This document shows positions 11,593 through 23,473 of a stretch of DNA of 64,000 nt, piece after piece. The stretch is taken from positions 17,682,997-17,746,996 of the forward strand of contig NC_134398.1 of assembly GCF_050003625.1 (NCBI RefSeq), in the 5' to 3' direction. How positions within the stretch are numbered: the stretch's first letter is position 1; every line of letters begins with the position of its first letter. Position numbers and translations under genes: made by a program. Source of the stretch: Haematobia irritans (lineage: Eukaryota > Arthropoda > Insecta > Diptera > Muscidae). A model generated the notes under the pieces. It did no database searches, had not been told where the DNA came from, and saw nothing but the letters and a program-made list of their open reading frames with translations.

Positions 11593-13370
11593 GGATGAAT
11601 AACATTAAAATTAGGATACAAATCTAATTTATACAATTTTCATTCACTTTCCGCGGTGAATAGCTTTATTAATATACCTAGTCACGTGCAAACAAATGCC
11701 GGTTTAAAAATCCAAATTATAGCGGATACTTCAAAGTTAAAATGTTTTCTCAATGACAAAAAAAAAAACAAAAACACTTTAAACAAAAATGCTAAATCCT
11801 CAAAATAAGACTTAGCCTATATTTTAAGCGTTTTTATCTTAAATCTAAAGATTCAATATTTCAATTAACTTAAGGGCGATTTCTTTAAGTAAAACATGTA
11901 TTTCGTGGCTTTGAAGAAAATTTGCTTTAGTTGAAAGACATGCGGCGCAAAATTCCAAAATGTGTGTTCTTAATTTAATAAAAAAATGAAGTAAAAATTA
12001 TTACCCGTGATTTAATAATTCCTTATTTCGAACTTCCCTAAATAATGAAAGACCCGATTAAAATCAAGGAAATTGAAAATACAAAAAAAAAAATCACTTC
12101 CACCAACATGGTATTGTATTTAATTAAATCAGAATTTTTATTGGTAATGGAAATCTGTGTGATTTTCCTTATATTAATTATCATTTTTTGATACTCAAAA
12201 TTAAGAAAAATAGTTTTTCAAACATCTGAAATAAATTTTGCGTTTATTTTTAGGTTTGATTTTTCTTAGTTTTTATGCCAAAATTCGAATAATTGATTAT
12301 TCGAATTTTTTTATTTATAGATACCTATTCTCCACGGTTTTTACTTATTTTATATATAAGAACATTGTCCAGAAACTCCTATATTTGTAAGTATAATCGG
12401 AATTTGTTTTAAATATAATCCCAAATTTATAGCCATTTTAAGTTTTGAACCATCTTCAATTATATTCGACCTTTTTAACCCCTTATGCTCCTTGGGGCCC
12501 ATTGTTTAACAATGTGTCCTTTATGAAAATTAAAATTAAAACAATAATGAATTCAATTAGCATTGAACAACAACGACATTGGAATCTAACAACACAAACA
12601 TTTTCGTAATAACTGTGTTCCAGCTAATAAATCAAAATACAACAAACACAAGGGTCCACAGACAACAAAGGGATCTCTCAGCACTCAACAACAAGAAGGA
12701 TGCCTGGCAAGAAAAGAACCAAAAGTGACCAAACAATTGGCTAAACATTTAAACAACGCAATTGTGTAGCAAAGAACCCAAGAGGAGATTTTTTTAGAAA
12801 TTGAAAACAAAAAAAAACTTTGTCCATAAATGAAGCAGGCCTGGCTATGTCGGCCAGTCACCAGTGGTGATAAATAAATTATTTTCGGTAACGCCTTTAT
12901 TTATTCTCTAAGGATCGCAAGCCGGCATAGTCTTTGTAGCGACTAAGGACAATAAAGAGCCATATTATATAATTACCACAAATTGAAAAGATGCGTTTAT
13001 TATGCGCAATTGAAAAACAGACATCAAGAATGGCAAGAGGTGGTTATTAAGAGCATGAAAAATTTATTCAGCACAGAGAGATAGACTAATTCCATAATTT
13101 ATGCACAGATTTCATTACAATGGAAAATGGTAACAAGGAAATGTGTTTATTTAAATCCAAACAGGACATATAAATCCTTTTAAGCGTAAAAACAGAAATG
13201 ATACAAACAAAAAAAACAAAGTTAAACATCGGTGAGTTGGGAAGCCAGCAAATTTTTTTAATTACAAAAATATATTGGGTATTTGTATAATGTAGTGTAT
13301 GGCTTTTACGGATATCCTGTCACAAAGGTTTAATATGATAAACAAACACAATTGAAGAAATCATTTAAAT
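11593..13370. other. AT-rich DNA with one copy of an unnamed dispersed repeat
   Basis: A block at about 11791-12010 (GCTAAATCCTCAAAATAAG, then TTTTTATCTTAAATCTAAAG) matches 35182-35400 on the same strand. The rest is unrecognised, with many AAACAA and ACAACA stretches. No convincing open frame is present. Confidence 0.55.
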
Positions 13371-14750
13371 AACCAGTAAGGAAAGTCTAAAGTCGGGCGG
13401 GCCGACTATATTATACCCTGCACCACTTTGTAGATCTAAATTTTCGATACCATATGACATCCGTCAAATGTGTTGGGGGCTATATATAAAGGTTTGTCCC
13501 AAATACATACATTTAAATATCAATCGATCTGGAAGAATTTGATAGACTTCTACAAAATCTATAGACTCAAAATTTAAGTCGGCTAATGCACTAGGGTGGA
13601 ACACAATGTTAGTAAAAAAATATGGGAAACGTTTAAATCTGAAGCAATTTTAAGGAAACTTCAAAAAAGTTTATTTATGATTTATCGCTCGATATATATG
13701 TATTAGAAGTTTAGGAAAATTAGAGTCATTTTTACAACCTTTCGACTAAGCAGTGGCGATTTTACAAGGAAAATGTTGGTATTTTGACCATTTTTGTCGA
13801 AATCAGAAAAACATATATATGGGAGCTATATCTAAATCTGAACCGATTTCAACCAAATTTGGCACGCATAGCAACAATGCTTATTCTCCTCCCTGTGCAA
13901 AATTTCAACTAAATTGGAGTTAAAAATTGGCCTCTGTGGACATATGAGTGTAAATCGGGCGAAAGCTATATATGGGATATATATGTAAATCTGAACCGAT
14001 TTCAACCAAATTTGGCACGCATAGCAACAATGCTAATTCTACTCTCTGTACAAAATTTCAACTAAATCGGAGTTAAAAATTGGCCTCTGTGGACATATGA
14101 GTGTAAATCGGGCGAAAGCTATATATGGGAGATATATATAAATTTGAACCGATTTCAACCAAATTTGGCACGCATAGCTACAATGCTAATTCTACTCCCT
14201 GTGCAAAATTTCAACTAAATCGGAGTTAAAAATTGGCCTCTGTGGTCATATGAGTGTAAATCGGGCGAAAACTATATATGGGAGATATATCCAAATCTGA
14301 ACCGATTTTGCTGATATTTTACAAGTTTTTCGAGACTCATAAAATATTCGGATGTACGGAATTTGAGGAAGATCGGTTCATATACACGCCAATTATGACC
14401 AGATCGGTGAAAAATATATATGGCAGCTATATCTAAATCTGAACCGATTTTTTCCAAAATCAATAGGGATCGTCTTTGAGCCGAAACAGGACCCTGTACC
14501 AACTTTTAGGACAATCGGACTAAAACTGCGAGCTGTACTTTGCACACAAAAATACATCAACAGACAGACAGACAGACAGACGGACAGACAGACGGACAGA
14601 CAGACAGACGGACATCGCTAAATCGACTCAGAATTTAATTCTACGCCGATCCGTATACTAAAAGGTTGGTCTATGATTACTCCTTCTTGGCGTTACATAC
14701 AAATGCACAAACTTATTATACCCTGTACCACAGTAGTGGTGAAGGGTATG
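13371..14750 (+). mobile_element. Family B element, copy B1
   Basis: Starts AACCAGTAAGGAAAGTC, with a small hairpin AGTCGG/CCGACT, then TACCCTGCACCAC (13414-13426). The 3' end has GTGGTGAAGGGTA (14736-14748), its reverse complement with one mismatch. The interior 153-bp units are anchored on CTGAACCGATTTCAACC (starts spaced 13840, 13993, 14146, 14299). They are followed by an (ACAG/ACGG)n tract (about 14560-14612), GACTCAGAATTT and the 3' end. It is nearly identical over its whole length to B3 (16102-17494), but the flanks differ, so the two copies inserted separately and recently. No coding is recognised. Confidence 0.82.
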
Positions 14751-15099
14751 AAAAAATTGAAAAGGTGATGAGTGTGGCCTGGCTGAAGCATATATGGTCT
14801 CAAACATGAATTTGATCGTAAGACTTTGAATTACCGAAGAACTGAAAAATTACGCAGTTAAAATGAAAAAAAAAAAACCAGTAAGGAAAGTCTAAAGTCG
14901 GGCGGGGCCGACTATATTATACCCTGCACCACTTTGTAGATCTAAATTTTCGATACCATATCACATCCGTCAAATGTGTTGGGGGCTATATATAAAGGTT
15001 TGTCCCAAGTACATACATTTAAATATCACTCGATCTGGAAGAATTTGATAGACTACTACAAAATCTATAGACTCAAAATTTAAGTCGGTTAATGCACTA

Positions 15100-16075
15100 C
15101 ACGGATGAAAAAGACTGTTTTTCATATGTTTGGCTATAAACATTATATGTTTGGAACACAAATTTTTAAACACAATATTTTTGAGTGCAAGCATATAATG
15201 TTCATAAACTAGTATAACATGTTTGGGACATATATGTTAATATGTTAGAACATATTATGTTTGGGACATAAAATGTTTGTAAATATAATATGCTTGGATG
15301 CAAACATATATTAATTTAGAAATAGCCTATAAACATATATGTGTTTAGTAGCTTGGAGCGCTATTTAACAGGGAGCGATATTGAATTAGTTGGTGGTTGT
15401 TGCTTGCTATTACAAAATTAACATTTTATTTTTCCTTGGGCAATTGATCAGCTACTTCTTTGATCCTTACAAACTGTGTGGTCCGCTGTTCGAATCCCCG
15501 TCCGGCAAAAGGTAAAATTAAAATAAAAAAAATCATAAAATTGAATAATTTCTTCTACAATGTTTGTATTACAGAAAAAGGTGCTAAGAACTAAAAAATC
15601 TCGTGGAAGTGAGAAAGATGTGGGGGAATATACAATTAGGCAGAAACAAAATTTTGAGCATTCAGGTCGAAAACCTATGTTGTTAGCACCTATATTACCT
15701 GTTTATTTTCATAATTCATTATGATTGTAAATATATAAATAAATAAATAAAATTTTGAGCACAATATTGTTTGGGAGAATTTTTTTTAAGCATATAATAT
15801 TTTTGGGTGCAAAATGCTTCCAAACATATTATATGTTCACAAAATAACATATTGTTTTTTGGAAGACAACATTATTGAATTTGGATGCAAAAATACAAAA
15901 TGTTTGGAACTTAGACTACCCAAACATATATTGTTTAGACCAACATGCTTTCAAACATATTATATATTGGTAGAGATCAAACATATAAATGTTTGGGCAA
16001 TACCCAAAAATGTATATGCTTGAAGGAAAATATGTTTGGGAGTATATGTTACAGAAGCGATTTTTTGTGAGGGTG
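15100..16075. mobile_element. MITE with TA target duplication and CAC termini
   Basis: Insertion into B2 is exact: the intact B sequence AATGCACTAGGGTGG becomes AATGCACTA + element + TAGGGTGG, a TA duplication (15098-15099 and 16076-16077). The element begins CACGGATGAAAAAGACTG and ends as the reverse complement of CACCCTCACAAAAAATCGC. Inside are many ACATATATGTTT/AAACATATTA palindromic phrases and a SINE (15440-15660). Short open frames are accidental. Confidence 0.8.
15440..15660 (+). mobile_element. tRNA-derived SINE, second copy
   Basis: CTTACAAACTGTGTGGTCCG, then a B-box-like TGTTCGAATCCCC and CGTCCGGC, align with the minus-strand SINE at 8945-9156. The body also aligns (TTTCTTCTACAATGTTTG, AAAAGGTGCTAAGAACTAAA, TCTCGTGGAAGTGAGAAAG). 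The A box half is degraded. Confidence 0.7.
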
Positions 16076-16101
16076 TAGGGTGGAACACAATGTTAGTAAA
16101 A

Positions 16102-17291
16102 AACCAGTAAGGAAAGTCTAAAGTCGGGCGGGGCCGACTATATTATACCCTGCACCACTTTGTAGATCTAAATTTTCGATACCATATGACATCCGTCAAA
16201 TGTGTTGGGGGCTATATATAAAGGTTTGTCCCAAATACATACATTTAAATATCAATCGATCTGGAAGAATTTGATAGACTTCTACAAAATCTATAGACTC
16301 AAAATTTAAGTCGGCTAATGCACTAGGGTGGAACACAATGTTAGTAAAAAAATATGGGAAACGTTTAAATCTGAAGCAATTTTAAGGAAACTTCAAAAAA
16401 GTTTATTTATGATTTATCGCTCGATATATATGTATTAGAAGCTTAGGAAAATTAGAGTCATTTTTACAACCTTTCGACTAAGCAGTGGCGATTTTACAAG
16501 GAAAATGTTGGTATTTTGACCATTTTTGTCGAAATCAGAAAAACATATATATGGGAGCTATATCTAAATCTGAACCGATTTCAACCAAATTTGGCACGCA
16601 TAGCAACAATGCTTATTCTCCTCCCTGTGCAAAATTTCAACTAAATTGGAGTTAAAAATTGGCCTCTGTGGACATATGAGTGTAAATCGGGCGAAAGCTA
16701 TATATGGGATATATATGTAAATCTGAACCGATTTCAACCAAATTTGGCACGCATAGCAACAATGCTAATTCTACTCTCTGTACAAAATTTCAACTAAATC
16801 GGAGTTAAAAATTGGCCTCTGTGGACATATGAGTGTAAATCGGGCGAAAGCTATATATGGGAGATATATATAAATTTGAACCGATTTCAACCAAATTTGG
16901 CACGCATAGCTACAATGCTAATTCTACTCCCTGTGCAAAATTTCAACTAAATCGGAGTTAAAAATTGGCCTCTGTGGTCATATGAGTGTAAATCGGGCGA
17001 AAACTATATATGGGAGATATATCCAAATCTGAACCGATTTTGCTGATATTTTACAAGTTTTTCGAGACTCATAAAATATTCGGATGTACGGAATTTGAGG
17101 AAGATCGGTTCATATACACGCCAATTATGACCAGATCGGTGAAAAATATATATGGCAGCTATATCTAAATCTGAACCGATTTTTTCCAAAATCAATAGGG
17201 ATCGTCTTTGAGCCGAAACAGGACCCTGTACCAACTTTTAGGACAATCGGACTAAAACTGCGAGCTGTACTTTGCACACAAAAATACATCA

Positions 17292-17325
<34 letters not shown>

Positions 17326-17494
17326 GGACAGACAGACGGACAGACAGACAGACGGACATCGCTAAATCGACTCAGAATTTAATTCTACGCCGATCCGTAT
17401 ACTAAAAGGTTGGTCTATGATTACTCCTTCTTGGCGTTACATACAAATGCACAAACTTATTATACCCTGTACCACAGTAGTGGTGAAGGGTATA
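16102..17494 (+). mobile_element. Family B element, copy B3 nested inside B2
   Basis: Complete copy with the same termini as B1. Its microsatellite is longer (17292-17356) than B1's, and only scattered single-base differences are seen elsewhere. It splits B2 in an A-run (TTAGTAAAAAA / ATATGGGAAAC). B5 splits B4 at the same position 29 kb away. Confidence 0.85.
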
Positions 17495-18628
17495 AATATG
17501 GGAAACGTTTAAATCTGAAGCAATTTTAAGGAAACTTCGAAAAAGTTTATTTATGATTTATCGCTCGATATATATGTATTAGAAGTTTAGGAAAATTAGA
17601 GTCATTTTTACAACTTTTCGACTAAGCAGTGGCGATTTTACAAGGAAAATGTTGGTATTTTGACCATTTTTGTCGAAATCAGAAAAACATATATATGGGA
17701 GCTATATCTAAATCTGAACCGATTTCAACCAAATTTGGCTACAATGCTAATTCTACTCCCTGTGCAAAATTTCAACTAAATCGGAGTTAAAAATTGGCCT
17801 CTGTGGTCATATGAGTGTAAATCGGGCGAAAGCTATATATGGGAGATATATCTAAATCTGAACCGATTTCAACCAAATTTGGCACGCATAGCTACAATGC
17901 TAATTCTACTCCCTGTGCAAAATTTCAAGTAAATCGGAGCAAAAAATTGTCCTCTGTGGTCAAATGAGTGTAAATCGGGCGAAAGCTATATATGGGAGAT
18001 ATATCCAAATCTGAACCGATTTCAACCAAATTTGGCACGCATAGTTTCAATGCTAATTCTATTCACTGTGCAAAATTTCAACCAAATCGGAGTTAAAAAT
18101 TGGCCTCTTGGGGCAAATGAGTGTAAATCGGGCTAAAGCTATATATGAGAGCTATATCTAAATCTGAACCGATTTGGCTGCTATTTTGCAAGTTTTGCGA
18201 GACCTATAAAATATTCGGATGTACGGAATTTGAGGAAGATCGGTTGATATACACGCCAATTATGACCAGATCGGCGAAAAATATATATGGCAGCTATATC
18301 TAAATCTGAACCGATTTTTTCCAAAATCAATAGGGATCGTCTTTGAGCCGAAACAAGACCCTATACCAAATTTTAGGACAATCGGACTAAAACTGCGAGC
18401 TGTACTTTGCACACAAAAATACATCAACAGACAGACAGACAGACGGACATCGCTAAATCGACTCAGAATTTAATTCTAAGCCGATCCGTATACTAAAAGG
18501 TTGGTCTATGATTACTCCTTCTTGGCGTTACATACAAATGCACAAACTTATTATACCCTGTACCACAGTAGTGGTGAAGGGTATAAATATTATACAAAAA
18601 ATCGATTAGTCGATAAGATGATGTTATT

Positions 18629-18835
18629 TTGAGAACGTCAAGCGTAGTTTCATTATTACATATGACTGTTTGGCCAATATGTCTAATGGCAGTAACTCTG
18701 TGCTGGGTACCTGAACATTATGGCATAACTGGAAAGGAAGAGGCTGCTGTACTGACTAAGGAAGGTTCCAAAGGCACAAATGACGTTATTTCGGACGTTT
18801 TTCCTCTGCTAATTAAAGGCTTAATGGCATATATG
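18629..18835 (+). mobile_element. LINE RNase H fragment (left half of a split copy)
   Basis: Encodes TLCWVPEHYGITGKEEAAVL, then TKEGSKGTNDVISDVFPLL. This matches the RNase H C-terminal block of the element at 1-803, with the last catalytic D changed to A and G changed to E in PGH. Homology stops after DVFPLL and resumes past the minisatellite at about 19888, so one LINE copy is interrupted. Confidence 0.75.
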
Positions 18836-18865
18836 ACGACTTATGGAAGGGCATTTATTCCTATG

Positions 18866-19790
18866 AATAAATGTCCTTTAGAATTTTATTTCTATAGAAA
18901 ATTTGTTCAAAATTGTATAACTACAATAAAATGTCAAAATTTTATTTATATCGATTTTTTTTTTTCAAAATTGTATTTCTATAGAAAATTTTCTTGAGAT
19001 TTCATTCTATAGAAAATTTTCTCGAAATTTTATGTCTATAGCAGATTTAGTAAAAATTTAATTTATAAAGAAAATTTTGTAACAATTTTATTTCTATAGA
19101 AAATTTTGTCAAACTTTTATTTCTGTAGAAAATTTTCTCAAGATTTTATTTCTATACAACATTTTTGCAAAATTTTGTTTCTATAGAATATTTTTCTAAC
19201 TTTTATTTCTATAGAAAATTATCTTAAAATTTTATTTCTATAGCAAATTTTGTCAAAATTTTATTTCTATAGAAAATTTTGTCCAAATTTTATTTATATA
19301 GAAATTTTTGTCAAAATTTTATTTTTATAGAAAATTTTTTCAACATTTTATTTCTATCGAATATTTTGTCCAAATTTTATTTCTATTGAAAAATTTGTCA
19401 AAATTGTATCTCTATAGAAAGTTTTGTCAAAATTTTATTTCTATGGAAAATTTTGCCAAAATTTTATATCTACAGAAAATTTTCTCAAAATTTGATTTCT
19501 ATCGACTTTTTTTTCAACATTATATTTCTATCGACTTTTTTTTCAATATTTTATTTCTATAAAAACTTTTCTCAAGATTTTATTTCTTGAGAAAATTTTC
19601 TAAAAATTTTATGTCTATAGAAAATTTTGTCAAAATTTTGTTTCTATAAAAAATTGTATTTCTATAGAAAATTTTGTCAACATTTTATTTCTATAGAAAA
19701 TTTTCTCATTTTTATTTCTGTAGAAGATGTTGTCAGATTTTACTTCTATAGAAAGTTTTGTCAAAATTGTATTTCAATATATAGAAAATG
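18866..19790 (+). repeat. 29-bp minisatellite array M4, plus orientation
   Basis: About 31 units. Its right flank (19791-19888) is the 'end R' sequence: TAGTTGTGGAG, ATATTTTGAAAAATCTACC, TAGAATGCTACCAACTGTGG. The array plus flank sits between two halves of a LINE. Confidence 0.9.
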
Positions 19791-19887
19791 GAAGTACCTC
19801 TTAGTTGTGGAGAAATATTTTGAAAAATCTACCAAAACACCAAGAATTCTACCAAACAGTAGAATGCTACCAACTGTGGCAAACGTG

Positions 19888-20230
19888 GTCTGTACCCTAA
19901 GGCTACGGAACATTCATTTCGTTTTCTTTGCCAGTGTCCTGCATTATCATTCAAAAGAAACAAAATACCTCTCTCTTATTTCTTTCAGACTATTACCGAT
20001 TTGCAGCCTGAGGAGTATTCTCGCATACATCAAGGCCTCTGGGTGGTGAACTTGGGCAGATCGGAAGGACCACGTACCATATGATGAGATTATCCCGGGC
20101 GGATGGAACAGACACGAAGAGGAAGAAAAAAGGAGTTTTAGGAACCGACTAATGGCCCAACTAAGTGGACTCAAATCCACTTTGCACGGATTCGTGTCAT
20201 CCTCCAAAACCCGACCTAACCTAATGCCAA
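19888..20230 (+). mobile_element. LINE C-terminal zinc-knuckle region and 3' tail (right half)
   Basis: PKATEHSFRFLCQCPALSFK and RNK in one frame match the C-terminal cysteine/histidine region at 60-150 (minus). LRSILAYIKASGW then follows in a shifted frame, ending in TGA at about 20047-20049. The downstream stretch to CGACCTAACCTAATGCC looks like the 3' untranslated tail with a CCTAACC-type end. It is a pseudogene. Confidence 0.75.
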
Positions 20231-20277
20231 TAAACGTATAATAGCTTTAAGCGAATCTGTAACTTACAAAATGTGTC

Positions 20278-20333
20278 CGAGATATGCATAGACCCCACAT
20301 CAGAACGAGATACGCATATACCCCACATCAGAA
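20278..20333 (+). repeat. Two tandem 28-bp units
   Basis: CGAGATATGCATAGACCCC and CGAGATACGCATATACCCC each lead into ACATCAGAA, back to back, with two differences. Confidence 0.85.
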
Positions 20334-20394
20334 CCCCAACTAACATAGCGTAGCGAGTACCTTTCCTTGTTACAGGGTTTTCAGACAGAAGTAC

Positions 20395-21262
20395 GAACTA
20401 TAGAGGGATTGAATAGTAAGAAGCCGCATAATGGTTCGTAGCATTGGATTTGTCTAAAGCCTAAGAGTAAGCCAAACCACTCTCTTGGGAGATATTAGGG
20501 ACTTCTTTCTCCCTAATAATCTTAAGCGATGGTTAGAAAACTATATGGCGGATAGACAATCCTATGTGGAATTAAAACGGAAGATATATTCGTCCATAAT
20601 TTTTAACTTGTATCTGGCCGGGGCTCCTTTACCACGTCGCGGTTAAGTTCGCCTTGTCAAGTCGTCTGCCCACGCTAGTGCAATTTGTGATAGATTCCGC
20701 GCTAGAAACAAGGTTCTCAAGACGCCTGTCAACAACACTTTGGGTGCGGGCAATGAAAAATTTTTAACTACACATATGCAATTGGTCGGTGGCAAACTAT
20801 GCATTGCCAGTATGGACACCTCAGACAAGTGACACTGGCAGTGGAAAAACATACAAACTTGTCAGAATGCTTCCCATAGATGGGCGACAGAACTTCTCCG
20901 CTAAACACCCAAGGATCAGCCATATGTGGAGACCAATATCATCCTTGTGCGTAGACACAATTACTTTTTGCCGAAGAAATATTTTTGGCCATCCCAATCA
21001 CCATCTTTTTTGTAGGCAACCCCCACACAGAAATATAAGGGTTGATCTTCGCCTGCTAGAGCGAGCGAGATCCAGCACTGCAAAATAGAGCCTATAGATC
21101 AGGCAGCATAAGAGACGGGTCTGGTCAAGATTCATGAAGATGAAGCGATGAGAAGCTATAAGATTAATCCAGTTCTCGGAGTTCGACCAGAGCCCATAGC
21201 ACCGGAGGAAAGAGACCTCGCACCGCAGACCACCAAAGATCAGACAAGTATAGCAGCCTCAA
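20395..21262 (+). mobile_element. Jockey-type LINE ORF2 remnant J1
   Basis: Shifted frames give ALDLSKA (20440-20461, the reverse transcriptase motif A neighbourhood), LLGDIRD, LKRWLENYMADRQSYVEL (about 20520-20575) and IFNLYLA. A deletion follows, then ASAICD.FRARNKVLK, IQTCQNA, RNIRVDLRLLE and NPVLGVRPEPIAPEERDL (about 21163-21216). This is the normal order of the C-terminal half of Jockey-clade ORF2. The YxDD block is missing. Several frameshifts and stops make it dead. Confidence 0.75.
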
Positions 21263-22189
21263 TTCCTACATAGTTATGGTTGAAAACACAACACAATGTT
21301 ACAAAAACAACGTCGTGGACTAATGAAGTGAATCAGAAACTCGATTTCCATATTCGTGATTAGATCATTCCCAAGTGCAAGAACTCCAAGGCTCTTGATG
21401 TGACGTTTGATAATCTATTTGTCTATGGTAATCGCCCTGAAATGTAGCTAAGACCATAGCACCTAGGTTAAGGATATGGAGATAATGTAAAAGAAGTACG
21501 ATCCGACTTGTCGTCCTTTATCGAGGAGGAGGACATGCACAAGGCAGCTGTTCAGGAGGCGATCTCTTCCTACCACTGCAGTAATGTACTAGGAGGAAAA
21601 CTATTAGCTGTTGGCAAAGACGACAGTGACTACCTAGAGAGATAAGAATGATCTCAAGTACATTCTGGTATCTCCAAATACCTTAAATTGTGACTTCTAA
21701 AACCAGCAATTCAAGATCAATACTGGAAGTATGGACATTTATCTCAAATCACGAGGTATCTCCCCGCGTGTCCTGTGAATTCAACAGACCTGAAACTGAA
21801 ATAACTCTGGACTCATCCGGTACATAGAGGCAAATCCACAAACTGAATGTAGATGCAGAAAAGCTCAAATTCAGTGTAAATATTTTGTCTTTTCCTATAT
21901 TTCCACATATCCGCGACGACGAGATATGGCTGCCTAGAGAAACCAATTCGGGGTTATTTCAGATACGTTATGGCATCTCCTTCTCGGTCGTCTAAATTTT
22001 GGCCCCGTTTGGTGGGATAATTTTAATTTTTTTTTTGGAAAATTTATTCACTTGTGGCAGGTTTGCGATATCCAGAGTGTCCAAGTTTGAGAGTTTTTTC
22101 CGTATATCATAGAGGCATAAACAACAACAACGACTACCATGAATTTTTTCGGTCTTTCGCTAATATGGTGCTTGCAATCCAGCTTCCTA
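21263..22189. other. Degenerate coding-like DNA, probably LINE-derived, unidentified
   Basis: The plus frame from about 21475 to 21645 is open with GDNVKEVRSDLSSFIEEED, then AISSYHCSNVLGGKLLAV. I do not recognise this. Further on are GGCATAAACAACAACAACGA (about 22116-22135), a common type of LINE 3' end, and base composition that is higher in GC than the surroundings. It could be an ORF1 or 3' remnant of the flanking LINEs. Confidence 0.35.
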
Positions 22190-22440
22190 GGTAATGTAGG
22201 TTAGGTATAGTGGCAGGTCAATATTACAGGCTCACTTAGATTATTCAGTCCATTGTAATACCATAGTGGTGAACTTCTTTCTAATCACTGGGTACTGCCC
22301 GATTCTATGCTCAGTTCAATAACAAAGGACCTCCTTTTTATAGCCGAGTCCGAACGGCTATAAAAAGAACGACATTTCAGAGTGTTTCAAAGCTTCTCTA
22401 AGAGGTTTCTGGTTAGGTATTTTGCGCACCCACTAAAGAG
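22190..22440 (-). mobile_element. LINE 3' tail (minus) next to a perfect hairpin
   Basis: On minus, a TATTACAATGGACTGAATAAT phrase, split here as TATTACAATGG / ACTGAATAATCT, then AAGTGAGCCTG and CCTAACCTACAT match the 3' end of the LINE insertion at 59046-59571. Adjacent is a 13-bp perfect stem CTTTTTATAGCCG (22334-22346) / CGGCTATAAAAAG (22355-22367) with an 8-base loop, then TTTCAAAGCTTCTCTAAGAG, a phrase I associate with common fly SINE/LINE tails. Confidence 0.6.
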
Positions 22441-22489
22441 AATTACCATGTAGATGTCGATTGTACAATCGACATTGCTGATCTTACCA

Positions 22490-23030
22490 GTTATTTCACT
22501 GCAAGAACTTTGATGATATCTCCCACCAAATCCTCAGCCACACTATTGATTGCCAGAGTCGACGGCGAAATAATTCCGACCACAAATTACCCCAAGATTC
22601 TCGGGGTCACATTCGACTGGCTTTTTTAGTCGTCAGCCCATGCCACTGTAATTTGTGATAAGCTCCGCGGTAGAAACAAGGTCCTCAAGTCGCTTGCCGG
22701 CAGCACTTGGGGTGCGGACAAAGAAACCTTGCTGACTACATATAAGGCAATTGGCCGGTCAGTGGTAAACTATGCAGCGCCAGTGTGGACACCTCAAACG
22801 AGCGACACGCGGAATAACATACAAACCTGTCAGAACGCTGCGCTTAGAACTGCAGCAGGATGTCTCCGCAGTACACCCCTGGATCTCCTTTATGCGGAGA
22901 CCAAGATCATTCCAATGCGTCGACACAATTACATCCCAGCAAAAAAAAATTGGACGTTCTTCTAAAGGCACACCTTTAAAAGCACTTCCAAAAATGTCCT
23001 CCCAAAGAAGTTCTTTATTTTAGCTGCACA
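22490..23030 (+). mobile_element. Jockey-type LINE ORF2 remnant J2
   Basis: One frame reads ADLTSYFTARTLMISPTKSS, then ATLLIARVDG and NYPKILGVTFDWLF ending in a stop. A shifted frame reads HATVICDKLRGRNKVLKSLA, GADKETLLTTYKAIGRSVVN and NYAAPVWTPQTSDT, up to about 22965. This is the post-catalytic region of Jockey-clade reverse transcriptase. It is clearly better preserved than J1 and covers the same segment, so the two are separate insertions. Confidence 0.8.
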
Positions 23031-23473
23031 GGAAGTTCTTTTAATTCAAATTTTTATAACTCGCTTTGTTCATATTTTTAATGGAAAATTTAATTTTTTT
23101 TGTTTCAAATAGGTTAAAAATAAATTAAGACTTAATGAAATGGTAAAAATTATTTAATTTTTTTCTGAAAAAATGCCAAATCCATTTAAAAATATTTGAT
23201 GCCAAACGTTCCACACAAGCGTAAGAATGCATTAAAACTCATAAAAAAATTTAAAAATTTTTAATTTGTCAAAATATCACAAAATTTTTTAATTCACATC
23301 CAAAACACTGAATTCGCATCACACCTTAAGAGGTGATGCAAATCCAGTGCAACGGCTGTTAAAATGGTTGGCATCCGTCCTATGACAAGTACATGTTAAA
23401 TTCATCGCTTCTGCGGCAATTTTGCATCACTTCCGGATCCAAAAAGAACATTTTCACTACTTTTTTGGCGACG
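23031..23473. other. AT-rich DNA, nothing recognised
   Basis: Long A/T-rich stretch, then GATGCAAATCCAGTGCAACG and TGCATCACTTCCGGATCC. No supported feature. Confidence 0.5.

Larger units (their letters stand above)
14877..18586 (+). mobile_element. Family B element, copy B2 (host of two insertions)
   Basis: The 5' end at 14877 matches B1. It is broken first by a MITE at 15100-16075 and then by a complete B element (B3) inserted after GTTAGTAAAAAA at about 16101. It resumes at about 17495 with ATATGGGAAACG and ends with GTGGTGAAGGGTATAAA at 18571-18586. Without insertions it is about 1.3 kb. Its (ACAG)n tract (about 18427-18448) is shorter than in B1/B3. Confidence 0.8.

Noticed and set aside
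14272..14502. Identical 76-codon minus frames at 14272-14502 and 17004-17234
   Set aside because: Identity reflects the recent B1/B3 duplication; the frame is the antisense of non-coding tandem units and has no domain.
20395..22965. J1 and J2 as one continuous LINE
   Set aside because: Both cover the same ORF2 region (RGRNKVLK, IQTCQNA), so they must be two insertions.
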